The position numbers were made by a program, and so were the translations under genes. This document shows, piece after piece, positions 6,380 through 13,728 of a stretch of 19,774 bases of DNA. The stretch spans positions 1 to 19,774 of the forward strand of contig CAZIQM010000019.1 of NCBI GenBank assembly GCA_964541635.1. Reading direction: 5' to 3'. Each line of letters begins with the position of its first letter. Within the stretch, counting starts at the first letter, position 1. Source of the stretch: DALYDP01 sp964541635 (GTDB lineage Bacteria > Patescibacteriota > Gracilibacteria > Peribacterales > Peribacteraceae). The notes beneath the pieces were generated by a model. That model was given only the letters and a program-made list of their open reading frames with translations. It did no database searches and was not told the DNA's origin.

Positions 6380-6820
6380 ATGTGCGCGGTTGTTACCAGT
6401 CCCTACAAGCTTTTTTCCGACCTATGGCATTCCCTCGTCCGCGAGGCGATGTGCAGGGTTCTCGGGAACGGCGAGAACGATGAATTTTGGACGTTTTGCC
6501 ACACGCAACTATCCGCCGCGGCGAGTTACCACGCCGAAGAAGAAAAGAAGGCGGTGGGTCTCGCGACGCGCATGCGCCATCTCGACATCGTCCGCAACGC
6601 GGAGTTGCTGTCGCATCCCGACGGCGACATGTCGGACATCCTCGTACGGACCGCCGAGGCCACGCTCGGCCAGGCACGCCGGACGTCCGGCCAGGCGCGG
6701 CAGTTCGCTCTCGCGGAAATGCGGCTCTGCCTCGTTCTCGGCGACATCGATCTCGAGCGTATCGGGACAGCGGCGGACGAAATCCGCTTCCTCGAGGAAT
6801 CGTGCACCGTTCCCGTCTGA
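6380..6820 (+). CDS. Hypothetical protein, 146 aa
   Basis: I do not recognise the family. The start at 6380 is set by a perfect Shine-Dalgarno sequence, AGGAGG with 7-nt spacing; the longer frame from 6167 is uppS read out of frame. The protein is predicted to be mostly helical and soluble, with no signal peptide or membrane segment. It carries Glu/Lys/Arg-rich stretches (YHAEEEKKAVGLATRMRHL, and GQARRTSGQARQFALAEM) and four cysteines scattered without a zinc-like spacing. It is a single-gene unit between its own promoter at 6296 and a textbook terminator at 6839-6867. The strong ribosome binding site suggests high expression. Confidence 0.75.
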   Translation: MCAVVTSPYKLFSDLWHSLVREAMCRVLGNGENDEFWTFCHTQLSAAASYHAEEEKKAVGLATRMRHLDIVRNAELLSHPDGDMSDILVRTAEATLGQARRTSGQARQFALAEMRLCLVLGDIDLERIGTAADEIRFLEESCTVPV

Positions 6821-6838
6821 CGCCGTTTCGTTCACCCA

Positions 6839-6867
6839 GGGCACCGGTTCGCCGGTGCCCGCTTTTT
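6839..6867 (+). terminator. Rho-independent terminator of the 146-aa gene
   Basis: A 9-bp perfect stem (6839-6847 with 6852-6860) closes a TTCG tetraloop and is followed by GC and five Ts (6863-6867). The last T is also the first base of the stop codon, read on the other strand, of the convergent epimerase gene. Confidence 0.9.
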
Positions 6868-7847
6868 CACGTCGGGATTTTGTTGGATTCCAAACGGCGG
6901 TCGAAGCGGAGCGGACCGGTGTTCTTCGCCGCCTCGACGAGCGTCGCGATGCCTTCCTTCAACGACACGGACGGTTCGTAGCCGAGCATGCCGGAGATCT
7001 TGCCGATGTCCGCGAGCTGCGTGCGGATGTAGGTCTCCTTCACCGGGTTTTCGATGTGCTGCGGCTCGATGGACGTGCCCAGCGCTTCGTTGATGAAGCG
7101 GATGACCTCGAGGAGGTTCACCGACTTCGCCGTGCCGATGTTGAAGATCTGGAACCCAAGAGGGGAGGCGTGCTCCATTGCCAGCGTCAACGCCTTCACC
7201 ACGTCCATGACGTTCGTGAAGTCGCGGGTTTGCGTGCCGTCGCCGTACACGATCGGGCGCTCGCCGCGCATCATCGCCCAGGCGAATTGGCTCACGAGGT
7301 TCGCGTAAATGCCTTTGTGCTCTTCGTTCGGGCCGTAGATCGACATGAACCGGAAGCCGACGATGTCCATGGACGGATTGACCTTCTGGTAGCACTCGGC
7401 GATGTGTTCCATCGCGATCTTCGTGACGGAGTAGTGGTTCGTGGCGAGGGGGACGTGCGTTTCCGTGAGCGGCGGGGTGGTGTTGCCGTACAGCGACGAC
7501 GTCGAGGCGAACAATACCCGCTGCACGCCCGTGCGCTTCGCGAACTCCAGGACTTCGAGGAACGACACGATGCTGTTTCGGTAGGCGTTCACGAGGTTGT
7601 TCATGAACATCGGCGCGGACGTCGTGCCGCCGAAGTGGATGATGCGATCGAAGGTTCCGAGGGAATCGAGCGTGGCGGGATCCGAGGCGTCGCCTTCGAC
7701 GAAACGCACGGTCGGTTTCAGATGCGAAGGATCCCCGAGGAAGAGATTGTCGAGCGCGACCACGTCGTACCGCTCGCAGAGCGTGTTGCAGATGTTGGAG
7801 CCGATGAATCCGGCGCCGCCGACCACGAGGATGCGTTGCTTCGTCAT
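6867..7847 (-). CDS. NAD-dependent epimerase/dehydratase (extended SDR, UDP-glucose 4-epimerase-like)
   Basis: A 326-aa nucleotide-sugar enzyme of the extended short-chain dehydrogenase family. The NAD-binding loop is G10-GAGFIG-16, the acidic residue binding the adenine ribose is D33 (VVALDNLFLG), and D53 lies in VEGDASD. The catalytic set is complete: STSS at 115-118, Y139 and K143 in HYSVTK. Downstream, RFMSIYGPNE and GDGTQTRDFTNVMDVV are typical of GalE/WcaG-like members. The substrate cannot be named from sequence alone, but a UDP-hexose is likely. The start at 7847 is supported by a TAGCAT box ending 9 nt upstream. It diverges from the O-antigen-ligase-like gene, which fits a role in making sugars for surface glycans. 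Confidence 0.9.
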   Translation of the reverse strand: MTKQRILVVGGAGFIGSNICNTLCERYDVVALDNLFLGDPSHLKPTVRFVEGDASDPATLDSLGTFDRIIHFGGTTSAPMFMNNLVNAYRNSIVSFLEVLEFAKRTGVQRVLFASTSSLYGNTTPPLTETHVPLATNHYSVTKIAMEHIAECYQKVNPSMDIVGFRFMSIYGPNEEHKGIYANLVSQFAWAMMRGERPIVYGDGTQTRDFTNVMDVVKALTLAMEHASPLGFQIFNIGTAKSVNLLEVIRFINEALGTSIEPQHIENPVKETYIRTQLADIGKISGMLGYEPSVSLKEGIATLVEAAKNTGPLRFDRRLESNKIPT

Positions 7848-7856
7848 AGTGGTTGC

Positions 7857-7862
7857 ATGCTA
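7857..7862 (-). promoter_or_regulatory. -10 box TAGCAT of the epimerase gene, leaderless
   Basis: TAGCAT on the minus strand ends 9 nt before the ATG at 7847. No Shine-Dalgarno sequence precedes the start. Confidence 0.58.
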
Positions 7863-7905
7863 CCAGTTCGATGCCCTGGCGCGGAGGCAATTTCCTTATG
7901 GGTCT

Positions 7906-7911
7906 TATAGT
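7906..7911 (+). promoter_or_regulatory. -10 box TATAGT of the O-antigen-ligase-like gene, leaderless
   Basis: TATAGT ends 8 nt before the ATG at 7920. The five Gs between them (7914-7918) lie too close to the start to work as a normal Shine-Dalgarno sequence. Confidence 0.6.
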
Positions 7912-7919
7912 ATGGGGGC

Positions 7920-9257
7920 ATGATTCAACGACTCCGTGAACGCCTGACGTTGGTCCTCCTCGCGCTCCTGCCCTTCCACGCGCTCGGCGTGACGGTGCTC
8001 ACGCGGATCGTCGCCGGGCCGGGCCGCTCGCCGCTGGGCGCGGTGGCCCTGTGGAAAGAGGCGCTCCTCGCTGTCGTCCTGCTGCTCGCGCTCGCCGAGG
8101 TCGTCCGGGGCGGTTGGAAGAAAAGCGCGCGGCTCGACCGCATCGATTGGGCCGTGATCGTCGTGGCGCTGTCGTTGGCGTTCGGAACGTTCTTCGTCGG
8201 CGTCCCGCTGAAACAAGCCGCCTACGGCGTCCGCTACGATCTCGTGCCCCTTGCCGCGTTCTTGGTGCTCAGGCGGGCGCGGTGGAGCGAGGGATTCCTC
8301 AAAACACTGCCGAACGTCCTCGCGGGCGCTGTCGCGGTCGCCGTGGTCTACGGATTGGCCACGCTCGTCCTGCCCGCCTCGTTCTTCTCGGCGCTCGGCT
8401 ACAGCGACCTCCATTCGCTCTACGTCCCCGACGGTCCCGTCGCGCCGTTCCAACAGGTCGGCGGCACCGCGTTGCGCCGCATGCAGGGCGCGATGAGCGG
8501 TCCCAACCAGCTCGGCATCTGGCTCGCGTGCGTGCTGCCCGTCGTCCTCGCGCTTCCGCCCCGCAGGCGCCGCCGTCTCGCGCCGATCGCGCTCCTCGCC
8601 GTCCTCCTGACCTTCTCGCGTGCCGCGTGGATCGCGACCGCCGCCGTGCTCCTCGTGTCGTTCTGGCCGGCCATCCGCACGCTCCCGGCGCGCACGGTGG
8701 CCATCGCGTGCACGGGCGTCCTCGCCGTCATCCTCGCGGCGACCGCGTTCTTCCCGCAGGTCGTCCTGCGCGTCGAGTCGTCCTCCGACCACCTCAAACG
8801 TCCCGCCGAAGCGTTGGCCATCATGGCGCTCGCGCCGTTCGGCCGCGGGCTCGGCTCCGCGGGTCCCGCGAACAACCGCGTGGCGGACGCGTGCGTGTTC
8901 TTGGAAGAGGGAAGCGATCCTTCGTGGGCCGTCGCCCACCCGAACCTCTGCGTGTTCGTCGGCGGAACGCAGGTCCAGCCCGACGGAGGGTGCGACTGTC
9001 CCGTGCTTCCCGAAAACTGGTACCTGCAGCTCGGCGTCGAAGGCGGCTGGATCGCGATGCTCGCGTTCATCGTGCTCGTCGTCCTCGTCATCCGCCGCCT
9101 GTGGCCCACGCCGCCCGCGATGGGCCTGCTCGCCGTGGCGATCGCGGGGCTGTTCCTTCACGCGTGGGAAGACGCGGCCGTGGCCTACACGTCGTGGATC
9201 CTCTGCGCGATCGTCCTCACGTTCTGGCGGAAGCCGGCGGTCACTTCCGCCGGTTGA
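7920..9257 (+). CDS. O-antigen ligase / polymerase-like polytopic membrane protein
   Basis: A 445-aa inner-membrane protein with about ten hydrophobic segments, alternating with short Arg-rich cytoplasmic loops (for example PPRRRRRLAP). It has the layout of the O-antigen ligase/Wzy superfamily. Characteristic features are SGPNQLGIWLA in the middle, LLTFSRAAWIATAAVLLV after it, a long external loop (about residues 280-370) and the helix start ENWYLQLGVEGGWIAML after that loop. The loop contains five cysteines, which could form disulfides. Such proteins join or polymerise undecaprenyl-linked glycans outside the membrane; whether this one is a ligase or a polymerase is open. It pairs with the divergent epimerase and fits with uppS and the WecG-type enzyme. 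The 3' end overlaps the convergent gene by 17 bp. Confidence 0.87.
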   Translation: MIQRLRERLTLVLLALLPFHALGVTVLTRIVAGPGRSPLGAVALWKEALLAVVLLLALAEVVRGGWKKSARLDRIDWAVIVVALSLAFGTFFVGVPLKQAAYGVRYDLVPLAAFLVLRRARWSEGFLKTLPNVLAGAVAVAVVYGLATLVLPASFFSALGYSDLHSLYVPDGPVAPFQQVGGTALRRMQGAMSGPNQLGIWLACVLPVVLALPPRRRRRLAPIALLAVLLTFSRAAWIATAAVLLVSFWPAIRTLPARTVAIACTGVLAVILAATAFFPQVVLRVESSSDHLKRPAEALAIMALAPFGRGLGSAGPANNRVADACVFLEEGSDPSWAVAHPNLCVFVGGTQVQPDGGCDCPVLPENWYLQLGVEGGWIAMLAFIVLVVLVIRRLWPTPPAMGLLAVAIAGLFLHAWEDAAVAYTSWILCAIVLTFWRKPAVTSAG

Positions 9258-9807
9258 ACCATCGCTTCCACGCTTGGTCGGCTCCTTCGCCGGCGTCTTT
9301 CGGCTTCTCGCCATGCAGTTTCTCGAAGTCGGCCTGCGACAGCTTGCGCGGGGGCGCTTTCCCGGGGGTCGGGATCGGCCGTGTTTCGCCCGAGTTCACC
9401 ATCGTGTCGCCGCTCGACGGCCGCGAGGGCGGTTCTTCCGTGGACACCGCCGGGCCGTCGCGTTCGATCGCGGCCACGACGTCGCCCATCGTCTCGATGC
9501 CGAACATCGGGCGGTTGGTCGCGTTGAGTTCGAAGTTCGCGAGGAGCAATTGCGCGCCGCGGCGGACGATCTTGATGGTCGACATCAGCGCCTGCGCCGC
9601 GTTGATGCGCTCGTGCGCGTCGCCCTCGCCTTCGATGGGCGCCACGACCACCCTGACGCCCGACGGGTGCTGCACGGTACACGTTTCGCCGTCCTTCACC
9701 TTTTCGAGCTGCCTGTAGAGGCTCGCGTTCTCCGAACGCGGAAAGACGACGTCGAGGCCGTCCTCCTGTTCGGGGAAGGGGATCCGTGCGTTGAGCGTGA
9801 CCGTCAT
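9241..9807 (-). CDS. Hypothetical protein, 188 aa
   Basis: I do not recognise the family. The start at 9807 (MTVTLNARIPFPEQ) was chosen over an in-frame GTG at 9831, because the only -10-like box (TAGCGT, 9830-9835) overlaps that GTG. Residues 1-125 look like a folded domain with alternating strands and a helix (ERINAAQALMSTIKIVRRGAQLLLANFEL). Residues 126-188 look disordered and are rich in Pro, Ser, Glu and Lys, ending in a basic patch (QAWKRWFNRRK). No signal or membrane segment is seen. It is the last of three unrecognised minus-strand genes (9241, 9865, 10519), separated from the next by 57 bp, and its end overlaps the polymerase-like gene by 17 bp. Confidence 0.72.
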   Translation of the reverse strand: MTVTLNARIPFPEQEDGLDVVFPRSENASLYRQLEKVKDGETCTVQHPSGVRVVVAPIEGEGDAHERINAAQALMSTIKIVRRGAQLLLANFELNATNRPMFGIETMGDVVAAIERDGPAVSTEEPPSRPSSGDTMVNSGETRPIPTPGKAPPRKLSQADFEKLHGEKPKDAGEGADQAWKRWFNRRK

Positions 9808-9864
9808 GGGGGCGTGGGGTCTTTGGATCACGCTACCCTCGCCCAGGGCGGGGTCAAGGGCGCC

Positions 9865-10467
9865 TTACTTTTTTGCTGCGGGAGGCTGTTTTCCGGGCGT
9901 CGTCGGCGGAGTGGCAGGCGCGGCGGGCGATGCCTTGAGGATCGCGGTGGTGCCCGTCGGAACCCCCTCCGTGCCCGACGGATCGTCCAGGTTCGCGAGG
10001 TCGAATTCGCCGAGGTTCAGGTCGTCGTCCGATTCGCTCGGCGCGTCGACCATCGCGAGTTCGAGCATCCGCGCCAGCACGGCGAGCGTGCGCGTTTGCT
10101 GCGCGAGCTTGGTCACGGCTTGTCCCGCCCGGCGGACGGCGTCCGCGTCTTTCAGTTCCAACCCCGAAAGGTCCGCGTCGAATTGCTTCACCCACGTTTC
10201 GACCGGGGGGACCGTCGCTTCCGCCGCCGTGTGGTACTCCACGTACTTCTTTTTCTCGATCAGCGCCATCGCCGTCGCGACGAGCGGTTTCGATTCGCCC
10301 GTCACCACGCCGCCCACGTACGCGCGCACGTCGGACATGACCTGGGCGATCGGCAGCGGGTTGGCCTTGATGGCGTCGATGCGCTCGCGGAACAGTCCTT
10401 CGTTCACCTGTTGGGCGACGACGACCGCGCCGTGCCAGGTTTCGAGGGTTTGGAGGGAGGTTGCCAT
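9865..10467 (-). CDS. Hypothetical protein, 200 aa, helical with a disordered tail
   Basis: I do not recognise the family. Residues 1-140 are predicted to be strongly helical (for example MSDVRAYVGGVVTGESKPLV and VRRAGQAVTKLAQQTRTLAV). Residues 141-165 are acidic (ESDDDLNLGEFDLANLDD) and residues 166-200 are a Pro/Ala/Thr/Lys tail. The acidic then basic disordered end resembles a flexible interaction tail, but no role can be assigned. The ATG at 10467 lies 9 nt after the -10 of a clear promoter (TTGACT-N17-TGCAAT), so the mRNA should be leaderless. An inverted repeat centred on that -10 suggests control. No export signal is present. Confidence 0.78.
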   Translation of the reverse strand: MATSLQTLETWHGAVVVAQQVNEGLFRERIDAIKANPLPIAQVMSDVRAYVGGVVTGESKPLVATAMALIEKKKYVEYHTAAEATVPPVETWVKQFDADLSGLELKDADAVRRAGQAVTKLAQQTRTLAVLARMLELAMVDAPSESDDDLNLGEFDLANLDDPSGTEGVPTGTTAILKASPAAPATPPTTPGKQPPAAKK

Positions 10468-10469
10468 AG

Positions 10470-10488
10470 GAGGGGTATTGCACCCCTC
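10470..10488. promoter_or_regulatory. Inverted repeat over the -10 of the 200-aa gene, candidate operator
   Basis: GAGGGGT and ACCCCTC form a perfect 7-bp dyad with a 5-nt centre (10477-10481). The -10 hexamer sits exactly in this centre. Transcription should begin near 10470, so the repeat is mostly outside the mRNA and more likely a DNA-binding site than an RNA hairpin. Confidence 0.4.
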
Positions 10489-10505
10489 GGCCGCTTGGAA
10501 GTCAA
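10477..10505 (-). promoter_or_regulatory. Promoter TTGACT-N17-TGCAAT of the 200-aa gene, leaderless
   Basis: On the minus strand TTGACT (10500-10505) is followed by 17 nt and TGCAAT (10477-10482), then 9 nt and the ATG at 10467. This is the only leaderless promoter here with a good -35, and the -10 lacks the A at its second position. Confidence 0.62.
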
Positions 10506-10518
10506 CGGCGGCGTTTTG

Positions 10519-10947
10519 TCACATCGCCGTCTGGCGCACGGCCGCCGAGACCGTTTGCTCGCGGATGTCGGGGAACACTTCCGCGAAGCGCGTGACGAGC
10601 GCGTCGATGTCGTTCGCGATGATGGAGATGTCCCGCCGTTCGCGTGCCGCGGCGCGTTCGGTGGCGGGGGTCGACTCGACGTCGGACAGGTCGACGAACG
10701 TGGCGCTGATTTCGTGGAAGAGTTCGTCCGTATCGATGGAAAGTTTCAGGATTTCCCCGAGGTGGCCGGCGCTGCCGGGACTTTTCCCTTCGAGGAGTTT
10801 TTGCAGATGGATCGCCGTCGCGCTGAGCACGGGATGCAGCGCGCCGATGCACGTCGCGCACGTGTCGGCGGCGTTGCCGTGTTGGCATTGGTCGTTCCAT
10901 TCCCGTGCCAGGTCCATCCACTCGCCGATCGTTCGTTTTTCTCTCAT
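10519..10947 (-). CDS. Hypothetical protein, 142 aa, with a Cys/His cluster
   Basis: I do not recognise the family. The start is set at 10947 (MREKRTIGEWMDL) rather than 10956, because a TAGAAT -10 box ends 7 nt before 10947 and covers part of the upstream ATG. Near the N-terminus, CQHGNAADTCATC places three cysteines and one histidine within 13 residues, followed by H after six more residues. This could bind a metal but matches no zinc finger I can name. The rest is predicted to be helical and soluble (SATAIHLQKLLEG, IIANDIDALVTRFAEVFPDI). It is first of the three unrecognised minus-strand genes and diverges from the ECF sigma gene across 155 bp. Confidence 0.73.
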   Translation of the reverse strand: MREKRTIGEWMDLAREWNDQCQHGNAADTCATCIGALHPVLSATAIHLQKLLEGKSPGSAGHLGEILKLSIDTDELFHEISATFVDLSDVESTPATERAAARERRDISIIANDIDALVTRFAEVFPDIREQTVSAAVRQTAM

Positions 10948-10954
10948 GGCTCCC

Positions 10955-10960
10955 ATTCTA
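10955..10960 (-). promoter_or_regulatory. -10 box TAGAAT of the 142-aa gene, leaderless
   Basis: TAGAAT on the minus strand ends 7 nt before the ATG at 10947 and is one base from TATAAT. It decides the start in favour of 10947. Confidence 0.62.
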
Positions 10961-11087
10961 CCCCTTCGTCAATAGGCCGCTTTTTCCTACCTTCAAGCGG
11001 AAAATTCCCTATTGAATAAACGTGTTGTTCAGGCATTTCCGGCCAAATCGCCGCTTCGTCACGGGGGACAAGGAGCGTCGGTTCCTC

Positions 11088-11093
11088 TATACT
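11088..11093 (+). promoter_or_regulatory. -10 box TATACT of the ECF sigma factor gene, leaderless
   Basis: TATACT ends 9 nt before the ATG at 11103. GGGACA at 11065-11070, 17 nt upstream, is a weak -35 (4 of 6). The box excludes the earlier in-frame start at 11022. Confidence 0.62.
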
Positions 11094-11102
11094 CCCGCCC
11101 CG

Positions 11103-11669
11103 ATGGAAACCGAGCGCACACCGGAGGCAGAACTGCAGTCGTGGATCGCCGCCGCGCAGGAAGGCGACGAATCCGCGTTCGAGAAGTTGTACGGCGAGTT
11201 CTTCTCGCAGGTGTACCGCTACGCCGCGTTCCGGTTGCCGAAGGAGTTGGCCGAAGACGTGACGGCCGACGTGTTCGTGAAAGCGTGGGAGAAGTTGCAC
11301 ACGTACAAGGCGCGTTCCGGCGTTCCGTTCGCCGCGTGGTTGTTCCGGATCGCGCGCCACGGCGTCATCGACGTCTACCGTTCGCAGCGCGGGGTGGAAG
11401 AAGTGTCCGACGCCCTCGCGGATCCCGACATGCTCAACCGGGCGGACACTGCGACGCGCCGCAACGAGGTCCTCAAGGCCGTCCGTTCGGCCGTGGGGCA
11501 GCTCCCCAAGCGCTACCAGGACGTCTTGCTGCTCTCGTACGTCGGCGACCTGCCCACGAGCGAGGTGGCACGGGTGCTCCGGATGACCGAAGGGGGCGTT
11601 CGCATCCTTAAAATGCGTGCATTGCGCAAATTGGAGGGGTATTTGCCGCCCGATGCACACCTAACGTAA
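11103..11669 (+). CDS. RNA polymerase sigma factor, sigma-70 family, ECF type
   Basis: A 188-aa two-domain sigma factor that would direct RNA polymerase to a special promoter set. Region 2 spans about residues 20-95: FEKLYGEFFSQVYRYAAFRL, then the -10-recognition segment ELAEDVTADVFVKAWEKL and AWLFRIARHGVIDVYR. Region 4 spans about 125-185: VGQLPKRYQDVLLLSYVGDL with the helix-turn-helix TSEVARVLRMTEGGVRILKM. Regions 1 and 3 are absent. The start METERTPEAE at 11103 follows a TATACT box by 9 nt. The gene lies 37 bp before a membrane protein with FecR and DUF5667 regions, the usual place for a regulator that sequesters the sigma factor. The inducing signal is unknown. Confidence 0.93.
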   Translation: METERTPEAELQSWIAAAQEGDESAFEKLYGEFFSQVYRYAAFRLPKELAEDVTADVFVKAWEKLHTYKARSGVPFAAWLFRIARHGVIDVYRSQRGVEEVSDALADPDMLNRADTATRRNEVLKAVRSAVGQLPKRYQDVLLLSYVGDLPTSEVARVLRMTEGGVRILKMRALRKLEGYLPPDAHLT

Positions 11670-11706
11670 CACGACGCCGACTTTTCCGTTTGAGTAACTG
11701 CTTTCC

Positions 11707-13662
11707 ATGAATTCGTCCGAATCGTCCCTCCAGCGGCTCCGCGAAACGCTCGCTCCCACCGAGGAGCAGCGCGTGCGCATGCTCGCGAAGGTCCGGGCCG
11801 GCATGCCCGCCGCGCGGAGCGTGACGTCGGTGAAATCGTTGCTCGAACCCGATGCCGACGCGCGCGTCCGGATCTGGAACCGCATCCGCGAACGCATCTC
11901 CCCGTCGCGTGCCCGCGGCTTCCTCGATCTCGCCCGCAGCTACCTCACGCCCGATACCGAGAACGTCATCCGCCTCGGCCACGGGTTCCTGCCGCGCCTC
12001 CAGCCCGTGCTCGTTCCCGCCCGCCCGTTCAAGTGGGTGGCGGCCTTCGCCGTGGTGATCGTCGTGCTCCGCGCGAGCCCGATGCTCTTCCTCGCGCCGC
12101 AGACCATCGCCCAATCGAACGTGCTCCTCCGCCCGACGAAGGGGGCCGTCGCGGTGTCGCTCGACGGCCTGTCACAGCCCGTCGAATCCGAAATCGAACT
12201 CCGCCGAAGCGCTTCCATCAGCACCGACGCCGGCGAAGGAACGATCATCCTCCACGACGACGGCACGATCCGCATGGCGGACCACACGTCGGTCACGTTG
12301 CAGGACCTGTCCGACCGTCCCAAGAAGGGATCCGGCCTCGCCACGCTCATCCTCAACGAAGGCACCGTGTGGGTGCAGGGCCTCGTGCCCGACCACCTGC
12401 GCGGCATCAGCGTCGTGACGCCCGAGGGCCTCGTGACCGTGCACGGCGGCAGCGTTTCCGTCACGGTCCATAACGGCGGCGACGTGATCGTCGAAACGTG
12501 GGATCGGCACGCGCGCCTCGAGCGCGAAGGGCAGTCCGACCTCGTTCTCGTGGCGGGGGAGCGCCTGACCGCGTCGTCGAACGGAGTCCTGGCCATCGCC
12601 AAACTCCCCGACAGCGCTTTCGGCCAGGAATGGCCCACGCAGAACCTCCAGCGCGACGCCGTGCACCAGCGCGCCATCGCCCAGGAGCAGCGCGAGCGCG
12701 CGGTCGCCCGCGCGGGCATCCTGCCCACGTCGCGCTTGTACCCGGTCAAACGCATCGCCGAAGAGGTCGACGTGCTCCTGACCTTCGACCATGAATCCGC
12801 CGTGAAGAAGCGCGTGGCCCAGGCCACGACGCGCCTCAACGAGGCCACCGCTCTCATCGCCGAAGGCGAGGACGGCGCGACGGTCCCGCTCGAGGAGTAC
12901 CAGGTCGCCATGCTCGGCATCGCCGGCGGATCCGGCGACACGGTGACGCAGCGGCTGGTGGAAGACAGCGTGGCCGAGAACGCCGCGCAGCTCGGCGCGC
13001 AGCTGCCAGATACCGACGTATACGTCGTGAAGCGCGTGGTGCTCGACACGAGCGCCAAGCTGCCGGACGCGCCGATCGACCAGGCCGACATCCAGGTGGC
13101 GGTCGTGGGTGACGCCGTCGACGCGCTGCGGAACGCGGCCGTGGAAGGCGATGACGAAGCGGTGCAGGAAGGCCTCGAGACCTTGGCTCCGTACATCGAA
13201 GACCTGCCCGAAAACGGCGACATCGATCCGACGGCGAAGAAGGAAGTGCTCTCGCGTTTGAGCCGCGTGGCCGACACGCTCCAGACCGATGCTTCCGCGG
13301 CCGGCGAGGGCGCCGTGGCGATGCGCGCCGCATCCCGCGTCATCCGCACGTACGTGCCCGCGCCGACGCCGCCGACGCCGCACCTCAGCGAGGACGAAGT
13401 CGCCGCGATGGTCGACGCCATCCTCGACCGCGTCTTCACCTACAGCCAGTACACCGGCCAGACGAACCAGCTGCGCCAGGAGATCCTTCGCCTCAAGGGC
13501 CACCCCGACGAGGGAATGATCCTGCGCGCCCTCTACGACGCGCTGGAGGATTACGAACGACTGAACAGCGTGGGGGCGAACACCTCCGATTTCCACCTTT
13601 CGGTGCTCGTCCGTGCCGCGATTCGCGAGGTTCGGGAAGAAAAAGGGGCTGATGTTGACTGA
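11707..13662 (+). CDS. FecR/DUF5667-type membrane protein, probable anti-sigma regulator
   Basis: A 651-aa single-pass membrane protein paired with the ECF sigma factor. Residues 1-108 are predicted to be cytoplasmic and hold three related 24-residue units, each with an L-x-P core (LAP at 15, LEP at 46, LTP at 80) followed by an amphipathic helix rich in Val, Arg and Ile. A membrane helix follows at about 110-130 (WVAAFAVVIVV). Residues 140-300 resemble a FecR beta domain (GEGTIILHDDGTIRMADHTS, EGTVWVQGLVP, VHGGSVSV). Residues 338-390 match DUF5667 (SRLYPVKRIAEEVDVLLTF, then a helix). The remainder is helical and acidic, with a Pro-rich linker (PAPTPPTPHL). It starts 37 bp after the sigma gene without a clear -10 or Shine-Dalgarno sequence, so co-transcription is likely. 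An anti-sigma function is inferred from architecture and position. Confidence 0.85.
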   Translation: MNSSESSLQRLRETLAPTEEQRVRMLAKVRAGMPAARSVTSVKSLLEPDADARVRIWNRIRERISPSRARGFLDLARSYLTPDTENVIRLGHGFLPRLQPVLVPARPFKWVAAFAVVIVVLRASPMLFLAPQTIAQSNVLLRPTKGAVAVSLDGLSQPVESEIELRRSASISTDAGEGTIILHDDGTIRMADHTSVTLQDLSDRPKKGSGLATLILNEGTVWVQGLVPDHLRGISVVTPEGLVTVHGGSVSVTVHNGGDVIVETWDRHARLEREGQSDLVLVAGERLTASSNGVLAIAKLPDSAFGQEWPTQNLQRDAVHQRAIAQEQRERAVARAGILPTSRLYPVKRIAEEVDVLLTFDHESAVKKRVAQATTRLNEATALIAEGEDGATVPLEEYQVAMLGIAGGSGDTVTQRLVEDSVAENAAQLGAQLPDTDVYVVKRVVLDTSAKLPDAPIDQADIQVAVVGDAVDALRNAAVEGDDEAVQEGLETLAPYIEDLPENGDIDPTAKKEVLSRLSRVADTLQTDASAAGEGAVAMRAASRVIRTYVPAPTPPTPHLSEDEVAAMVDAILDRVFTYSQYTGQTNQLRQEILRLKGHPDEGMILRALYDALEDYERLNSVGANTSDFHLSVLVRAAIREVREEKGADVD

Positions 13663-13685
13663 ATCGCCCCGTAGGTCCAGAATCC

Positions 13686-13718
13686 TGCCCGCCTTCGCCA
13701 AGGTCGGCGGGCACTTTT
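13686..13718 (+). terminator. Rho-independent terminator after the FecR/DUF5667 gene
   Basis: TGCCCGCC (13686-13693) pairs with GGCGGGCA (13706-13713), 8 bp around a 12-nt loop, followed by C and four Ts. It ends only 10 bp before the efp start codon. Confidence 0.8.
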
Positions 13719-13728
13719 CCTCCTCCCT

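Noticed and set aside
8620..11019. 799-aa plus-strand open frame
   Set aside because: It is an Arg/Ser/Pro-rich shadow of the ligase-like gene and of three minus-strand genes, a common artefact of high GC content.
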